From Paucisalibacillus globulus DSM 18846 (GTDB lineage: Bacteria > Bacillota > Bacilli > Bacillales > Amphibacillaceae): a DNA stretch of 64,000 nucleotides. Location: NCBI RefSeq assembly GCF_000482485.1, contig NZ_KI519441.1:48202-112201 (forward strand), written 5' to 3'. The position numbers were made by a program, and so were the translations under genes. Positions within the stretch are counted from its first letter, which is position 1, and each line of letters opens with the position of its first letter. The notes beneath the pieces were generated by a model. That model was not told the origin of the DNA. It ran no database searches and was given only the letters and a program-made list of their open reading frames with translations. Below are positions 36,217 to 45,349 of this stretch, piece by piece.

Positions 36217-37683
36217 ATGCCAGCAAAAACAGGAAAAGATTATATCGAAGGATTAAAGAAAGCAAGTAACAATATCTATATCCATGGCGAAAGAGTAGAC
36301 GATGTGACGGAGCATCCAGCTTTTAAAAATGTCATTAAATCAATGGCAAACTTATATGATTTACAGTATGAGAAGCCTGAGAAAATGCTTTATACTTCTC
36401 CAACTACGGGAAATAAGGTGGGAATGACTTTCTTACAGCCACGTTCTGTTGAGGATTTAATTAAGCGTCGAGAAGCAATGCAAGAGTGGGCAAGAACTTC
36501 TGGTGGGATGATGGGACGTTCACCAGATTACTTGAATGCAGAAGTTATGGCTATGGGTGTGAATAATAGCTTATTTGCAGAAAACGATCCTCGTTTTGCA
36601 GAGAATGCTCGTAATTATTATGAGTTTGCTCGTGAAAATGATATCAGTTTAACCCATACACTAATTCACCCACAAGTAAACCGTGCAAAGATGCAGCATC
36701 AACAAAAAGATGCGAATGTGGCACTGCATTTAGTTGAAGAGCGGCCGGATGGAATTATCGTTGATGGAATTCGCCTATTAGCTACGCAAGGTGGGATTAC
36801 CGATGAAATTCTTGTGTTCCCTTCGACTGTTAAAAAGGCTGGCGAACTTGATGATCCATATTCATTAGCATTTGCAATTCCAAATAACACACCAGGATTG
36901 AAATTCATTAGCCGTGAATCCTTTGATTATGGAAAAAATGAATGGGATCACCCGCTTGGTGCACGTTTTGAAGAAGGGGATGCAATTGTTTCCTTTGATA
37001 ATGTGTTTGTACCGTGGGAGCGCGTTTTTGTTTGTGGAAACTCTTCCGTTTGTAACCGTACATTTAAGGAAACAAATGCTGTGGTACACATGGCCCATCA
37101 AGTCCTTGCAAAAAATATAGTAAAAACAGAATTTGTATTAGGTGTTGCGTTAAGTATGATGGATGCGATTGGAATTGATGGGTTCCAACATGTTCAGGAT
37201 AAGGGCACTGAAATTATGCTTACCCTTGAAACAATGAAGTCTCATTTATATCGTGCGGAGCATAATGCGAAGCTTGATAAGTCAGGAACGATGACACCAG
37301 ACTTTGCAGCACTTGACGCAGCGCGAAATTGGTACCCTAAGGTTTACCCAAGATTGACGGAGATTGTTCGAATCCTTGGAGCTTCCGGATTAATGGGGAT
37401 TCCAACAGAAGCAGACTTTAATCATGAAGAAATCGGTCCAATTATTCATCGTGGACTTCAAGGGAAAAATCTGGAAGGTTTTGAGCGTGTTCAATTATTC
37501 CGTTTAGCTTGGGATATGACATTAAGTGCATTTGGTAGTCGCCAATCACATTATGAATACTATTTCTTTGGCGATCCAATTCGGATGGGAATGACATATT
37601 TTGATGGTTATGATAAAGAACCGTTTAAGCAATATGTTCAGGATTTCTTGAAAAAAACTAGTGGCGTAAAAGCTTCCAATTAA
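36217..37683 (+). CDS. hpaB: 4-hydroxyphenylacetate 3-monooxygenase, oxygenase component
   Basis: 488-residue FADH2-using hydroxylase that converts 4-hydroxyphenylacetate to homoprotocatechuate, with reduced flavin supplied by HpaC. Family features are EHPAFKNVIKSMANLYDLQ at the start, MGRSPDYLNAEVMAMG near residue 105 and the flavin-binding THTLIHPQVNR stretch. Full length. It is 12 bases after hpaE, with GGGGG before the ATG. Confidence 0.92.
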   Translation: MPAKTGKDYIEGLKKASNNIYIHGERVDDVTEHPAFKNVIKSMANLYDLQYEKPEKMLYTSPTTGNKVGMTFLQPRSVEDLIKRREAMQEWARTSGGMMGRSPDYLNAEVMAMGVNNSLFAENDPRFAENARNYYEFARENDISLTHTLIHPQVNRAKMQHQQKDANVALHLVEERPDGIIVDGIRLLATQGGITDEILVFPSTVKKAGELDDPYSLAFAIPNNTPGLKFISRESFDYGKNEWDHPLGARFEEGDAIVSFDNVFVPWERVFVCGNSSVCNRTFKETNAVVHMAHQVLAKNIVKTEFVLGVALSMMDAIGIDGFQHVQDKGTEIMLTLETMKSHLYRAEHNAKLDKSGTMTPDFAALDAARNWYPKVYPRLTEIVRILGASGLMGIPTEADFNHEEIGPIIHRGLQGKNLEGFERVQLFRLAWDMTLSAFGSRQSHYEYYFFGDPIRMGMTYFDGYDKEPFKQYVQDFLKKTSGVKASN

Positions 37684-37697
37684 AGGAGTGGAATCAG

Positions 37698-38681
37698 ATG
37701 GATTTTAATGTGATTCGTTGTGCCAGAGCAATTTTACATGTAAAAGATCTTGAAGTATCAAGAAAGTTTTATGTTGATGCTCTTGGCTTTATTGAAACGG
37801 AATCTGATGATGAACATATTTATCTTCGTGGGTTGGAAGAGCATAACCACCACAGTTTAATATTGAAAAAAGCCGATACACCAGTTGTTGAAGCTTTAGG
37901 CTATAAAGTTTCCTCTGAAAGTGACTTAGAAGCGTTGGCACTACTGTTTGAAAAAGAGGATTGTGCAACTAAATGGATCGAGAAGGGAGAACAACATGCC
38001 CTAGGCAGAGCATTACGAGTAAATGATCCAACTGGTTTACCGTTAGAGTTTTTTGCTGAAATGGATACGGTAGACCGGCTACTTCAACGCTATGACTTGT
38101 ATAAGGGATCTCGAATGCAACGCATTGATCATTTTAACTGTGCTGTGACAGATGTGGAAGCAGCATATGCTTTTTATAAAGAAAGGTTAGGCTTTGCTTG
38201 CTCGGAATATACGGATACACCAGAAGGAAATATTTGGGCAGCTTGGTTGCACCGCAAACAAAATGTCCATGATGTTGCATTTATGAATGGAAAAGGACCG
38301 AGACTTCATCATATTGGCTTCTGGTTACCAGACCAATTGGCATTAATTCACACTTGTGATGTGCTTGCTTCCATGGGATATGGTGAATCCTTAGAACGTG
38401 GGCCTGGAAGACATGGATTATCCAATGCCTTTTTCCTATATTTACGTGATCCAGATGGACACCGCATTGAATTATATAGTGGAGACTATTTAACGAGTGA
38501 TCCTGACTTTAAGCCAATTCGCTGGGATATTAATGATCCAATGCGTCAAACATTCTGGGGACATGAGGCACCAGATAGATGGTTTACAGAAGCATCAACT
38601 GTTTTGGATGTTCATACGGGGCAGGAAGTAGAGCCACAGATTGCAAAGCTAGAACAACATAAGCCAACTTTTGTGATTTAG
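37698..38681 (+). CDS. hpaD: Homoprotocatechuate (3,4-dihydroxyphenylacetate) 2,3-dioxygenase
   Basis: 327-residue type I extradiol dioxygenase of the VOC superfamily, which opens the ring of homoprotocatechuate next to the hydroxyls. Metal ligands are His145 (RIDHFN), His205 (RLHHIGFW) and Glu258 (HRIELYSGDY). His191 and Tyr248 correspond to the second-sphere His200 and Tyr257 of the Brevibacterium enzyme. AAAGGAGTGG precedes the ATG. Iron or manganese may serve. Confidence 0.92.
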   Translation: MDFNVIRCARAILHVKDLEVSRKFYVDALGFIETESDDEHIYLRGLEEHNHHSLILKKADTPVVEALGYKVSSESDLEALALLFEKEDCATKWIEKGEQHALGRALRVNDPTGLPLEFFAEMDTVDRLLQRYDLYKGSRMQRIDHFNCAVTDVEAAYAFYKERLGFACSEYTDTPEGNIWAAWLHRKQNVHDVAFMNGKGPRLHHIGFWLPDQLALIHTCDVLASMGYGESLERGPGRHGLSNAFFLYLRDPDGHRIELYSGDYLTSDPDFKPIRWDINDPMRQTFWGHEAPDRWFTEASTVLDVHTGQEVEPQIAKLEQHKPTFVI

Positions 38682-38708
38682 AGAGTTGAGAAATTTTGGC
38701 TGAGTGAA

Positions 38709-38880
38709 GTACTTGTGGACATTTTATAGGGGAAATACATCCAATGTCTATGACAAGAGTGCTCACAGACATTTCGAGGTAAAACTCCATCCAAAATGTC
38801 TATGACAAGAGCGCTCACAGACATTTCAACGGAAAAATGTATTCAAAATGTTAATGACAAGCGTCTCTCTCACGAAAAAG
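38709..38880. repeat. 52-bp repeats inside the hpa operon (two full copies, two partial)
   Basis: The segment GTCTATGACAAGAG begins at 38746 and 38798, with a diverged copy at 38850, so the period is 52 bp. Each unit carries AATGTCT and AGACATT arms around a 17-nt spacer, a 31-bp interrupted palindrome. Total palindrome size and period equal those of the array at 43924, although the arm sequences differ. It fills the hpaD-hpaC gap. Confidence 0.7.
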
Positions 38881-38914
38881 TGATGTATTACTAGAAAAGT
38901 GAAAAGGGGGTCAA

Positions 38915-39394
38915 ATGATGGATGATCGTATGTTCCGTAACGCAATGGGTAAATTTACAACCGGTGTTACGGTAGTTACGACTAAACTAGGCGAAGAAAT
39001 CCATGGCATGACCGCAAATGCTTTTATGTCAGTGTCCTTGAATCCAAAACTGGTAGTGGTATCAGTTGATCATAAAGCGACCATGAAACGTTATATTTCT
39101 AATTCCGGTAAATTTGCAATTAGCTTTTTAAAGCAAGAACAGAAAGACTTATCCGCCTATTTTGCCGGACAAATTGAGGAAACAAGAGACATCGACTTTT
39201 ATTGGTTTCACGAACTGCCAACCATTAAAGGCGCACTAGTTAATATGGTTTGTGATTTGCAAGATGTGATAGATGCCGGGGATCATACTCTTTTCATAGG
39301 GAAAGTAACTGATTTGGTTATTAGGGAAGGTGATCCGCTAGCCTTCTATGAGGGAAAGTATCGAGAGTTAGGAAATAATGAGCGCGTAAAATAA
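38915..39394 (+). CDS. hpaC: 4-hydroxyphenylacetate 3-monooxygenase, flavin reductase component
   Basis: 159 residues of the flavin reductase-like family (FMN-binding split barrel). [17 protein letters not shown] opens the domain and [14 protein letters not shown] is its core motif. It uses NAD(P)H to reduce FAD for HpaB. AAAAGGGGG precedes two adjacent ATG codons; either may be used. It is separated from hpaB by hpaD and a repeat array, an unusual order. Confidence 0.9.
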   Translation: MMDDRMFRNAMGKFTTGVTVVTTKLGEEIHGMTANAFMSVSLNPKLVVVSVDHKATMKRYISNSGKFAISFLKQEQKDLSAYFAGQIEETRDIDFYWFHELPTIKGALVNMVCDLQDVIDAGDHTLFIGKVTDLVIREGDPLAFYEGKYRELGNNERVK

Positions 39395-39416
39395 TTTGCT
39401 GATTGGGGGGACGACC

Positions 39417-40556
39417 ATGAAACAGCAATTAGATCAATCATCCGAGATGACAATGGATATTTTTGGAAAAATAAGTGGACATGAACAAGTTGTTTTTTGT
39501 AATGACCCGAGTACAGGATTACAGGCGATTATTGCGATCCACAACACAACCCTTGGACCTGCACTGGGAGGAACGAGGATGTATCCATATGCTAATTTAG
39601 ATGAAGCATTAGATGATGTTCTTCGTCTATCTGAAGGAATGACGTATAAATGTGCTGCGGCAGATATCGATTTTGGTGGGGCGAAAGGTGTTATTATAGG
39701 TGACCCAAAAACAGATAAATCTCCTGCTCTATTTCGTGCCTATGGACAATTTGTAGATTCATTGAATGGTAGATTTTTCACTGGAACGGATATGGGTACA
39801 ACCATGGAAGACTTTGTTCAAGCCTCAAAAGAAACACCTTTTATTAATGGGATTCCAGTTGAGTTTGGCGGAGGGGGAGATTCGTCCGTTCCGACTGCAC
39901 AAGGAGTAATTTACAGTTTAAAAGCAACGGCGGAATATCTTTACGGTGACGAAACATTATCAGGAAAAACGTATGCCATCCAAGGGCTAGGAAAAGTAGG
40001 TTTTAAGGTTGCGGAACAACTCTTGGAAATGGGTGCCCATCTTGTGGTGACTGATATTAATCAGGATGCTATAGCTGCTATTCAAGCGAAGGCGTTGGCA
40101 ATTCAAGGAAATGTTGCAATTGTGGAAAGCGAAGAAATCTATGGTGTGGATGCAGATATATTTATTCCATGTGCGATGGGTGGAATATTAAATGATGAAA
40201 CCATTGAAAAACTAAAAGTTAGGGCGGTTGTTGGCTCTGCTAATAATCAATTGAAGTCAGATCTACACGCAAAACTATTACATGAAAAAGGAATCTTATA
40301 TGCACCAGATTATATTGTAAATGCTGGTGGATTAATACAGGTAGCTGATGAATTATATGGGGCAAATAAAGCAAGAGTTTTAATGAAGACAAAAGCAATC
40401 TATCAATCTATTTTAGATATTTACAAGCAGTCTGAACTTGATGCGATTACGACACTAGAAGCAGCTAACCGTAAGTGTCAGCAACGATTGGAAGAACAGC
40501 GTGGACGTAATAATTTCTACAGCAGACAAAAAAGCCCAAAATGGACATTTAAATGA
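39417..40556 (+). CDS. pdh: Phenylalanine dehydrogenase
   Basis: 379-residue amino acid dehydrogenase that deaminates L-phenylalanine (and often tyrosine) to the keto acid with NAD. It matches phenylalanine rather than leucine dehydrogenases at diagnostic stretches: [34 protein letters not shown] and [14 protein letters not shown]. The Rossmann motif is [14 protein letters not shown], and the end KSPKWTFK is typical. Length equals the Lysinibacillus enzyme. I take the ATG at 39417, six bases after GGGGGG. In the operon it would feed aromatic keto acids toward 4-hydroxyphenylacetate. Confidence 0.9.
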   Translation: MKQQLDQSSEMTMDIFGKISGHEQVVFCNDPSTGLQAIIAIHNTTLGPALGGTRMYPYANLDEALDDVLRLSEGMTYKCAAADIDFGGAKGVIIGDPKTDKSPALFRAYGQFVDSLNGRFFTGTDMGTTMEDFVQASKETPFINGIPVEFGGGGDSSVPTAQGVIYSLKATAEYLYGDETLSGKTYAIQGLGKVGFKVAEQLLEMGAHLVVTDINQDAIAAIQAKALAIQGNVAIVESEEIYGVDADIFIPCAMGGILNDETIEKLKVRAVVGSANNQLKSDLHAKLLHEKGILYAPDYIVNAGGLIQVADELYGANKARVLMKTKAIYQSILDIYKQSELDAITTLEAANRKCQQRLEEQRGRNNFYSRQKSPKWTFK

Positions 40557-40566
40557 GGTGTAACCA

Positions 40567-41811
40567 ATGGTTGAAGTGAAATTTCATGATATTGGCGAAG
40601 GGATGACGGAGGGCGAGGTAGTAAGTTATTTGGTTAAGGTTGGGGATTCTGTCAAAGTTGATCAGCCTTTAGTAGAAATGCAAACGGATAAAATGGTTGC
40701 AGAAATCCCTTCACCAACTTCCGGTACGGTTAAGAAAATAAACGTTGATGTAGGAACAACGATTTCAATCGGATCCATTTTATTGGAAATCGATGATGGT
40801 AAAAATATGACATCGTCGTCATCAACTTCGGAAAAAGAGGTCTCTGCAGCAGTATTAGCACCTGAGAAAAAGAAAAGCAAGCTAGAAACAGCTGCCGTCA
40901 AGGAACCACCAAAACGAATTATTGCTGCACCACATACGAGAAGAATTGCCCGTGAAAATGATGTTAATATCGAGGAAGTTGTCGGATCTGGATCTGCTGG
41001 AAGGGTTACGGATGAGGATATTTTTCGATTTGTTCGTGAACGTGATGGTAAGAGTGAGGTCAAGGCTGAAACAGCGGTGGAACCGGGTGTTATAGAGGTG
41101 GAAGAACCGAAAAATACTGTTGGTGACACGATTCCATTCACTGGGATACGAAAACAAATTGCGATAAAAATGTCGGAATCCTTATCGACTATCCCTCATG
41201 TCACACATTTTGATGAGGCAGATTTAACAAACTTACTAGACTTTCGTAGGGAATTAAAGGAGTCAGGGGAAACGATTTCTGTTGTAGCATTTTTCCTAAA
41301 AGCATTGGCCATTACTTTAAAGGAATTTCCGTTATTTAATGCACGACTGGAAGAGGAAAACAATGTAATCAGACTTTTAAAGGAGTATCATATTGGGCTG
41401 GCAACAAATACCGATAAAGGATTGCTTGTTCCTGTCCTTCGGGATGCCGATAAAAAATCATTGAAGGAATTGCATCAAGAGATGAAGGCATTAACGAAAA
41501 AAGCTCAAGACCAAAAGTTATCTGCTGGGGAAATGAAGGGTGGAACCTTTACGATTAGTAATGTTGGACCACTTGGTGGAACAGCGGCAACACCAATTAT
41601 TAATCATCCACAAACTAGTATAATTGCGTTTCATAAAACAAAAAAGATGCCAGTTGTCATGGCAAATGACGAAATTGCTATTCGTTCCATTATGACAATG
41701 TCGTTATCTTTTGATCATCGGATTATTGATGGAGCAGACTCTGTAATGTTCACGAATCGATTCATTGAATTAATCGAACAACCCAAAAAACTATTCCTAT
41801 ATTTACGCTAA
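40567..41811 (+). CDS. Lipoyl-dependent acyltransferase (E2) of a 2-oxoacid dehydrogenase, orphan
   Basis: 414 residues: a lipoyl domain with Lys42 in QTDKMVAEI, a linker, a peripheral subunit-binding domain (APHTRRIARENDVNIEEVVGSG) near residue 118, and the catalytic domain with His384 and Asp388 in FDHRIIDG. This is a complete branched-chain-type E2, but no E1 or E3 gene is near. It may borrow E1/E3 from elsewhere to convert aromatic keto acids to acyl-CoA. It starts ten bases after pdh. Confidence 0.87.
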   Translation: MVEVKFHDIGEGMTEGEVVSYLVKVGDSVKVDQPLVEMQTDKMVAEIPSPTSGTVKKINVDVGTTISIGSILLEIDDGKNMTSSSSTSEKEVSAAVLAPEKKKSKLETAAVKEPPKRIIAAPHTRRIARENDVNIEEVVGSGSAGRVTDEDIFRFVRERDGKSEVKAETAVEPGVIEVEEPKNTVGDTIPFTGIRKQIAIKMSESLSTIPHVTHFDEADLTNLLDFRRELKESGETISVVAFFLKALAITLKEFPLFNARLEEENNVIRLLKEYHIGLATNTDKGLLVPVLRDADKKSLKELHQEMKALTKKAQDQKLSAGEMKGGTFTISNVGPLGGTAATPIINHPQTSIIAFHKTKKMPVVMANDEIAIRSIMTMSLSFDHRIIDGADSVMFTNRFIELIEQPKKLFLYLR

Positions 41812-41822
41812 GGCGTGTGATT

Positions 41823-41858
41823 CGGGCAGTTAGCACCAAAAATTGGTTCTACTGCCCG
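41823..41858 (+). terminator. Strong hairpin inside the hpa operon
   Basis: CGGGCAGT pairs with ACTGCCCG, extended inside by ACCA/TGGT. There is no T run, so it is more likely an mRNA processing or stability element between the E2 gene and the hpaG genes than a full terminator. Confidence 0.5.
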
Positions 41859-41913
41859 TTAGTATAGGAATATAGTAAACATATATTTTAATGGAATAGG
41901 GGTGAAAGCTTTC

Positions 41914-42705
41914 ATGTTATACCAAGCAAAAGCGAGATTTTCTTCTACAACAGGACTCGAGGATATCTATATTGGGCAATCCCATATCGAGTGGAAAGGT
42001 GAGAAATTATCGGAGGATGCTTTTGATTGGCAATCTCCAGTCATAGGAACCGTTTATGGTACATTATTAAACTTTCGCGAACAGATGGATGCGCTAAAGA
42101 GTGAATTTGATAAAGCTCCTTATAATAAACCACCAGAGTACCCGGTTTTATATATAAAACCACGAAATACAATCAATGCTCACTTAAAGGAAGTTGCCAT
42201 ACCTAGGGGAGTCGAAGCGGTTGAAATTAACGCGACACTTGGTGTTGTCATTGGAAAAGCAGCAACGAATGTTAGGGAAGAGGATGCCCTTGAATGTATA
42301 GAAGGATATACCATCGTCAATGATGTAACCATTCCACATGATAGTTTTTATCGACCAGCCATCAAACAAAAGGCGCGAGATGGTTTTTGCCCAATTGGAC
42401 CATGGATTGTTCAAAAAGCAAATCTATCTAACCCAGATAGCTTGATGATTTGGACCTTTAAAAATGGAGAATTAATACAGGTTACAAGTGTAAAAGATTT
42501 GGTTCGTTCTATTCCACAGCTGATTCAAGATGTAACAGAATATATGACATTAGCAAAAGGTGATGTCTTACTAGTTGGTATTCCCTATAATCCGCCAATG
42601 GCCAAAGCTGGAGATACAATTCGGATTGAAATCGATCAGATTGGTAGTTTAGAAAACCGATTTGTTAATGAGAATGTTCGTATTGCTGGAGGTGAAAAGG
42701 TATGA
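41914..42705 (+). CDS. hpaG1: HpaG N-terminal-type subunit (5-oxopent-3-ene-1,2,5-tricarboxylate decarboxylase)
   Basis: 263-residue FAH-family protein corresponding to the first half of two-domain HpaG. The carboxylate cluster of FAH enzymes is partly changed: VEINATLGVVIGKAA has one Glu where the partner has two. The start ATG at 41914 lies nine bases after GGGGTG. Its stop overlaps the next start (ATGA). The two halves probably act as a complex on the ring-fission tricarboxylate. Confidence 0.82.
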   Translation: MLYQAKARFSSTTGLEDIYIGQSHIEWKGEKLSEDAFDWQSPVIGTVYGTLLNFREQMDALKSEFDKAPYNKPPEYPVLYIKPRNTINAHLKEVAIPRGVEAVEINATLGVVIGKAATNVREEDALECIEGYTIVNDVTIPHDSFYRPAIKQKARDGFCPIGPWIVQKANLSNPDSLMIWTFKNGELIQVTSVKDLVRSIPQLIQDVTEYMTLAKGDVLLVGIPYNPPMAKAGDTIRIEIDQIGSLENRFVNENVRIAGGEKV

Positions 42706-43457
42706 AGCATGCAAAAGTCGCCTGCTTTGGTGCCATTCATGACGCAACCGAAGATAAAGGAAGAATCCGACTTGCAGATGGAAGATTTGTAAATGAAAAA
42801 GAAGTTGTTTGGTTGCCTCCGATAGATGCTGGAACTATCTTTGCGCTAGGACTAAATTATGCTGACCATGCAAGTGAAATCAGCTTTAAAGCACCAGAAG
42901 AACCACTTGTGTTTTTAAAAGGACCTAACACACTAATGGGGCATAACGGAGAGACCCGTCGCCCTAAAGATGTTGAAATGATGCATTATGAGTGTGAACT
43001 TGCCGTGGTTATTGGAAAAAAGGCGCGCAATGTGAATCGTAAAGATGCTTATGACTATGTGTCTGGATATACGGTTGCTAATGATTATGCGATTCGGGAT
43101 TATCTAGAAAACTATTATCGCCCAAATCTAGTTGTTAAAAATAGGGATACATTAACACCAATTGGACCATGGTTTGTTGATAAAGAAGATATCGACGATC
43201 CTATGAAACTAAGGCTTTATACGTATGTGAATGGAGAGCTTAAGCAAGAGGGTTCCACAAAGGATATGGTATTTGACATTCCGTTTTTAATCGAGTATTT
43301 AAGTGGCTTCATGACTCTAAACCAAAACGACATTATTCTGACTGGAACGCCAAAAGGTACAGTGAATGTTGTTGAAGGAGATGAAGTCGTCGTTGGCATT
43401 GAAGGTATAGGAGAATTGAAAAATACAATTGTTGCTGATTATGTGTTTGCGCGTTAA
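42702..43457 (+). CDS. hpaG2: HpaG C-terminal-type subunit (2-hydroxyhepta-2,4-diene-1,7-dioate isomerase)
   Basis: 251-residue FAH-family protein with the metal-binding pattern MHYECELAVVIGKK near residue 93 and IRDYLE further on. The late stretch is DIILTGTPKGTVNVVEGDEV. It matches the second half of HpaG. It is translationally coupled to hpaG1 by a four-base overlap and 11 bases from hpaF. Confidence 0.85.
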   Translation: MKHAKVACFGAIHDATEDKGRIRLADGRFVNEKEVVWLPPIDAGTIFALGLNYADHASEISFKAPEEPLVFLKGPNTLMGHNGETRRPKDVEMMHYECELAVVIGKKARNVNRKDAYDYVSGYTVANDYAIRDYLENYYRPNLVVKNRDTLTPIGPWFVDKEDIDDPMKLRLYTYVNGELKQEGSTKDMVFDIPFLIEYLSGFMTLNQNDIILTGTPKGTVNVVEGDEVVVGIEGIGELKNTIVADYVFAR

Positions 43458-43468
43458 GGAGTGAAATA

Positions 43469-43852
43469 ATGCCACATATTACAGTTGAGTATACGGATAA
43501 CCTTCGTGACGATGGAAATATTAGAGAGTTGTTGAGAAAAATAAATGAGAAGTTGATAGTAGAAGGAGAAGCATTTCCGGTTGGAGGCATTCGCTCTCGA
43601 GCAATTGAGCTAAAAGATTATGTCATTGCCGATGGAACTGGTGAAGATGATGCTTTTGTTCATGTTACATTGAAAATAGGTGGCGGGCGGCCAGAAGAGG
43701 TAAAGAAGTCTGCTTGCGATACGTTGTTTGAAGTGATAGAAAATCATTTTGCAGAACAATTTACCAAACGTTATTTAGCATTATCAATGGAACTGTATGA
43801 ATTTTCAAATCCGACATATAAAAAGAATAATATTCATCAGCGATATCGATAG
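43469..43852 (+). CDS. hpaF: 5-carboxymethyl-2-hydroxymuconate delta-isomerase
   Basis: 127 residues of the tautomerase superfamily, starting MPHITVEYTDN, so Pro2 becomes the catalytic N-terminal base after Met removal. It moves the double bond of 5-carboxymethyl-2-hydroxymuconate before decarboxylation by HpaG. AAGGAGTG precedes the ATG. It is the last gene of the operon. Confidence 0.88.
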   Translation: MPHITVEYTDNLRDDGNIRELLRKINEKLIVEGEAFPVGGIRSRAIELKDYVIADGTGEDDAFVHVTLKIGGGRPEEVKKSACDTLFEVIENHFAEQFTKRYLALSMELYEFSNPTYKKNNIHQRYR

Positions 43853-43923
43853 TATACAAGACCTGAAATCTCTAGTAGATTTTGGGTTTTGTTTTTGTTA
43901 TTTTTAGAAATGGATTTTGATGG

Positions 43924-44240
43924 TGATCCTGGGTTGAAATGATGTATAAGAGCTTGCTGCACATCATCTTGAATGTGAACCTGGATTGAAATGATGTATA
44001 AGAGCTTGTTGCACATCATTTTGAATGTGACGCTAGGTTGAAATGATGTATAAGAGTTTGTTGCACATTATTTTGAATGTGAGCCTGGGTTGAATTGATG
44101 TATAAGAGATTGTTGCACATCATTTTGAATGAGAACCTGGATTGAAATGATGTATAAGAGCATGTTGCACATCATTTTGAAGGTGAACCTGGATTGAAAT
44201 GATGTATAAGAGCATGTTGCACATCATTTTGATGATAAAG
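43924..44240 (+). repeat. Six-copy tandem array of the 52-bp interrupted palindrome
   Basis: GAAATGATG begins at 43936, 43988, 44040, 44092, 44144 and 44196, an exact 52-bp period. Each unit has AATGATGT, ATAAGAGCTTGTTGC and ACATCATT (31 bp), then a 21-bp linker near TTGAATGTGAACCTGGATTG. Stops occur in all plus-strand frames. No CRISPR-like variable spacers exist. It lies between hpaF and scdA. Confidence 0.9.
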
Positions 44241-44285
44241 AATCTCATTTTCAAGTGACTACTATCACAGTAAAGTTCCTCTAAC

Positions 44286-44313
44286 TTGTTTACAATTTAG
44301 GCAAGCTTATAAT
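44286..44313 (+). promoter_or_regulatory. Promoter of the RIC/ScdA gene
   Basis: TTGTTT (44286-44291) and a perfect TATAAT (44308-44313), 16 bases apart, precede AGGAGGG. No nitric oxide or redox regulator site could be assigned. Confidence 0.55.
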
Positions 44314-44329
44314 ACTAGGAGGGATTTTA

Positions 44330-45019
44330 GTGAAATTTACTGTTGAACATACACCTGCAACTATAGTTAAGGTTTATCCAAAGTCAAGTGACCTATTTAA
44401 GAAATACCGAATCGATTTTTGTTGTGGTGGTAATCGCCCATTGAAAGAAAGCTTCACTGAAAAAGACTTGGATGAATCAGAAGTATTAGGAGAATTGAAT
44501 GCATCATACGAGGAATGGAGTAAAGAAGATCATGATGTAATTGATTGGGATGCAAAATCACTATCTGAACTTATTGATCATATTAGATACACCTATCATG
44601 CTCCATTAATGGAAGAACTTCCAGCATTAGGACAATTTGTCACAAAGGTTTACTCTAGACATGGTGGAACCCATCCAGAGTTAAAAGAATTATATCGAAT
44701 TTATAATGACTTTAAGGTTGAAATGGAAGAGCACACCATTAAAGAGGAAAATGAAGTCTTCCCACTAATCAAGGAATATGAAGTAAATCCAGGTGAGGAA
44801 CTGCTAGAAAGAATTCGTGTTGCAAATGGCGGACTGGCAGATGAGCACAATGGAGTAGGAGATATGTTGAAAGAGATGAGAAAAATCACTGGTGATTTCA
44901 TTCCACCTGTGGACGCTTGTGGTTCTTATCGTATTACCTATGCAAGACTCGCAGAATTAGAGGAAGATACTTTCCAACATATTCATTTAGAAAATAATAT
45001 TCTATTTGCAAAGTTGTAA
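44330..45019 (+). CDS. scdA: RIC/ScdA di-iron iron-sulfur cluster repair protein
   Basis: 229 residues. The N-terminal ScdA_N part has RIDFCCGGNRPL with the paired cysteines. The hemerythrin-like part supplies iron ligands in IRYTYHAPL, RHGGTHPEL, EHTIKEENEVF, DEHNGVGD and HIHLENNILF. These proteins restore iron-sulfur clusters after nitric oxide or oxidative damage. The start is GTG at 44330, after AGGAGGG. It is a single gene with its own promoter and terminator. Confidence 0.93.
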   Translation: MKFTVEHTPATIVKVYPKSSDLFKKYRIDFCCGGNRPLKESFTEKDLDESEVLGELNASYEEWSKEDHDVIDWDAKSLSELIDHIRYTYHAPLMEELPALGQFVTKVYSRHGGTHPELKELYRIYNDFKVEMEEHTIKEENEVFPLIKEYEVNPGEELLERIRVANGGLADEHNGVGDMLKEMRKITGDFIPPVDACGSYRITYARLAELEEDTFQHIHLENNILFAKL

Positions 45020-45022
45020 GTT

Positions 45023-45076
45023 AATAAGGGGAACTAATCTTAGTCAAATTTGTCGATTAAGATTAGTTCCCTTATT
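45023..45076. terminator. Terminator between scdA and a small antisense gene
   Basis: AATAAGGGGAACTAATCTTA pairs with TAAGATTAGTTCCCTTATT (one bulge) around a 15-nt loop. It serves scdA, and its last base overlaps the stop codon of the small gene on the other strand. Confidence 0.75.
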
Positions 45077-45216
45077 CACTCACCCTTTTTCGATTCATTC
45101 ATTGGAGAAGGTGTTTCAGGAATATCAAATTGCTTCCATTGATATTCTTCGTGAATATACCCCCCACCTAGCCCTTCATTAATCATTCGGTCAATTTCAA
45201 GTAAATATTCATCCAT
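45076..45216 (-). CDS. Small hypothetical protein, 46 residues
   Basis: The minus strand encodes MDEYLLEIDRMINEGL, GGGYIHEEYQWKQFDIPE and so on, ending SKKGE. AAGGGGGG lies six bases before the ATG, which is a strong site. The protein is acidic and soluble, with an aromatic middle. I recognise no family. The strong ribosome binding site and clean frame argue for a real gene. Confidence 0.6.
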   Translation of the reverse strand: MDEYLLEIDRMINEGLGGGYIHEEYQWKQFDIPETPSPMNESKKGE

Positions 45217-45294
45217 TTCCATCCCCCCTTACCTTTAATATATGATTGATAGGGGATTAATTTCCAATTAGGTACATATTAATTTATGGTTTAC

Positions 45295-45323
45295 TTGCAC
45301 AATCAAATATAATTTGCTAGTAT
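45295..45323 (+). promoter_or_regulatory. Promoter of the lysine-riboswitch operon
   Basis: TTGCAC (45295-45300) and TAGTAT (45318-45323) are 17 bases apart. The predicted start near 45330 is just before the aptamer. Confidence 0.5.
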
Positions 45324-45349
45324 AGTAGATAATTTCATATGAAACCTTA

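Noticed and set aside
43924-44240. Possible CRISPR array
   Set aside because: The 21-bp linkers between palindromes are repeats of each other, not unique spacers, and no cas gene is present.
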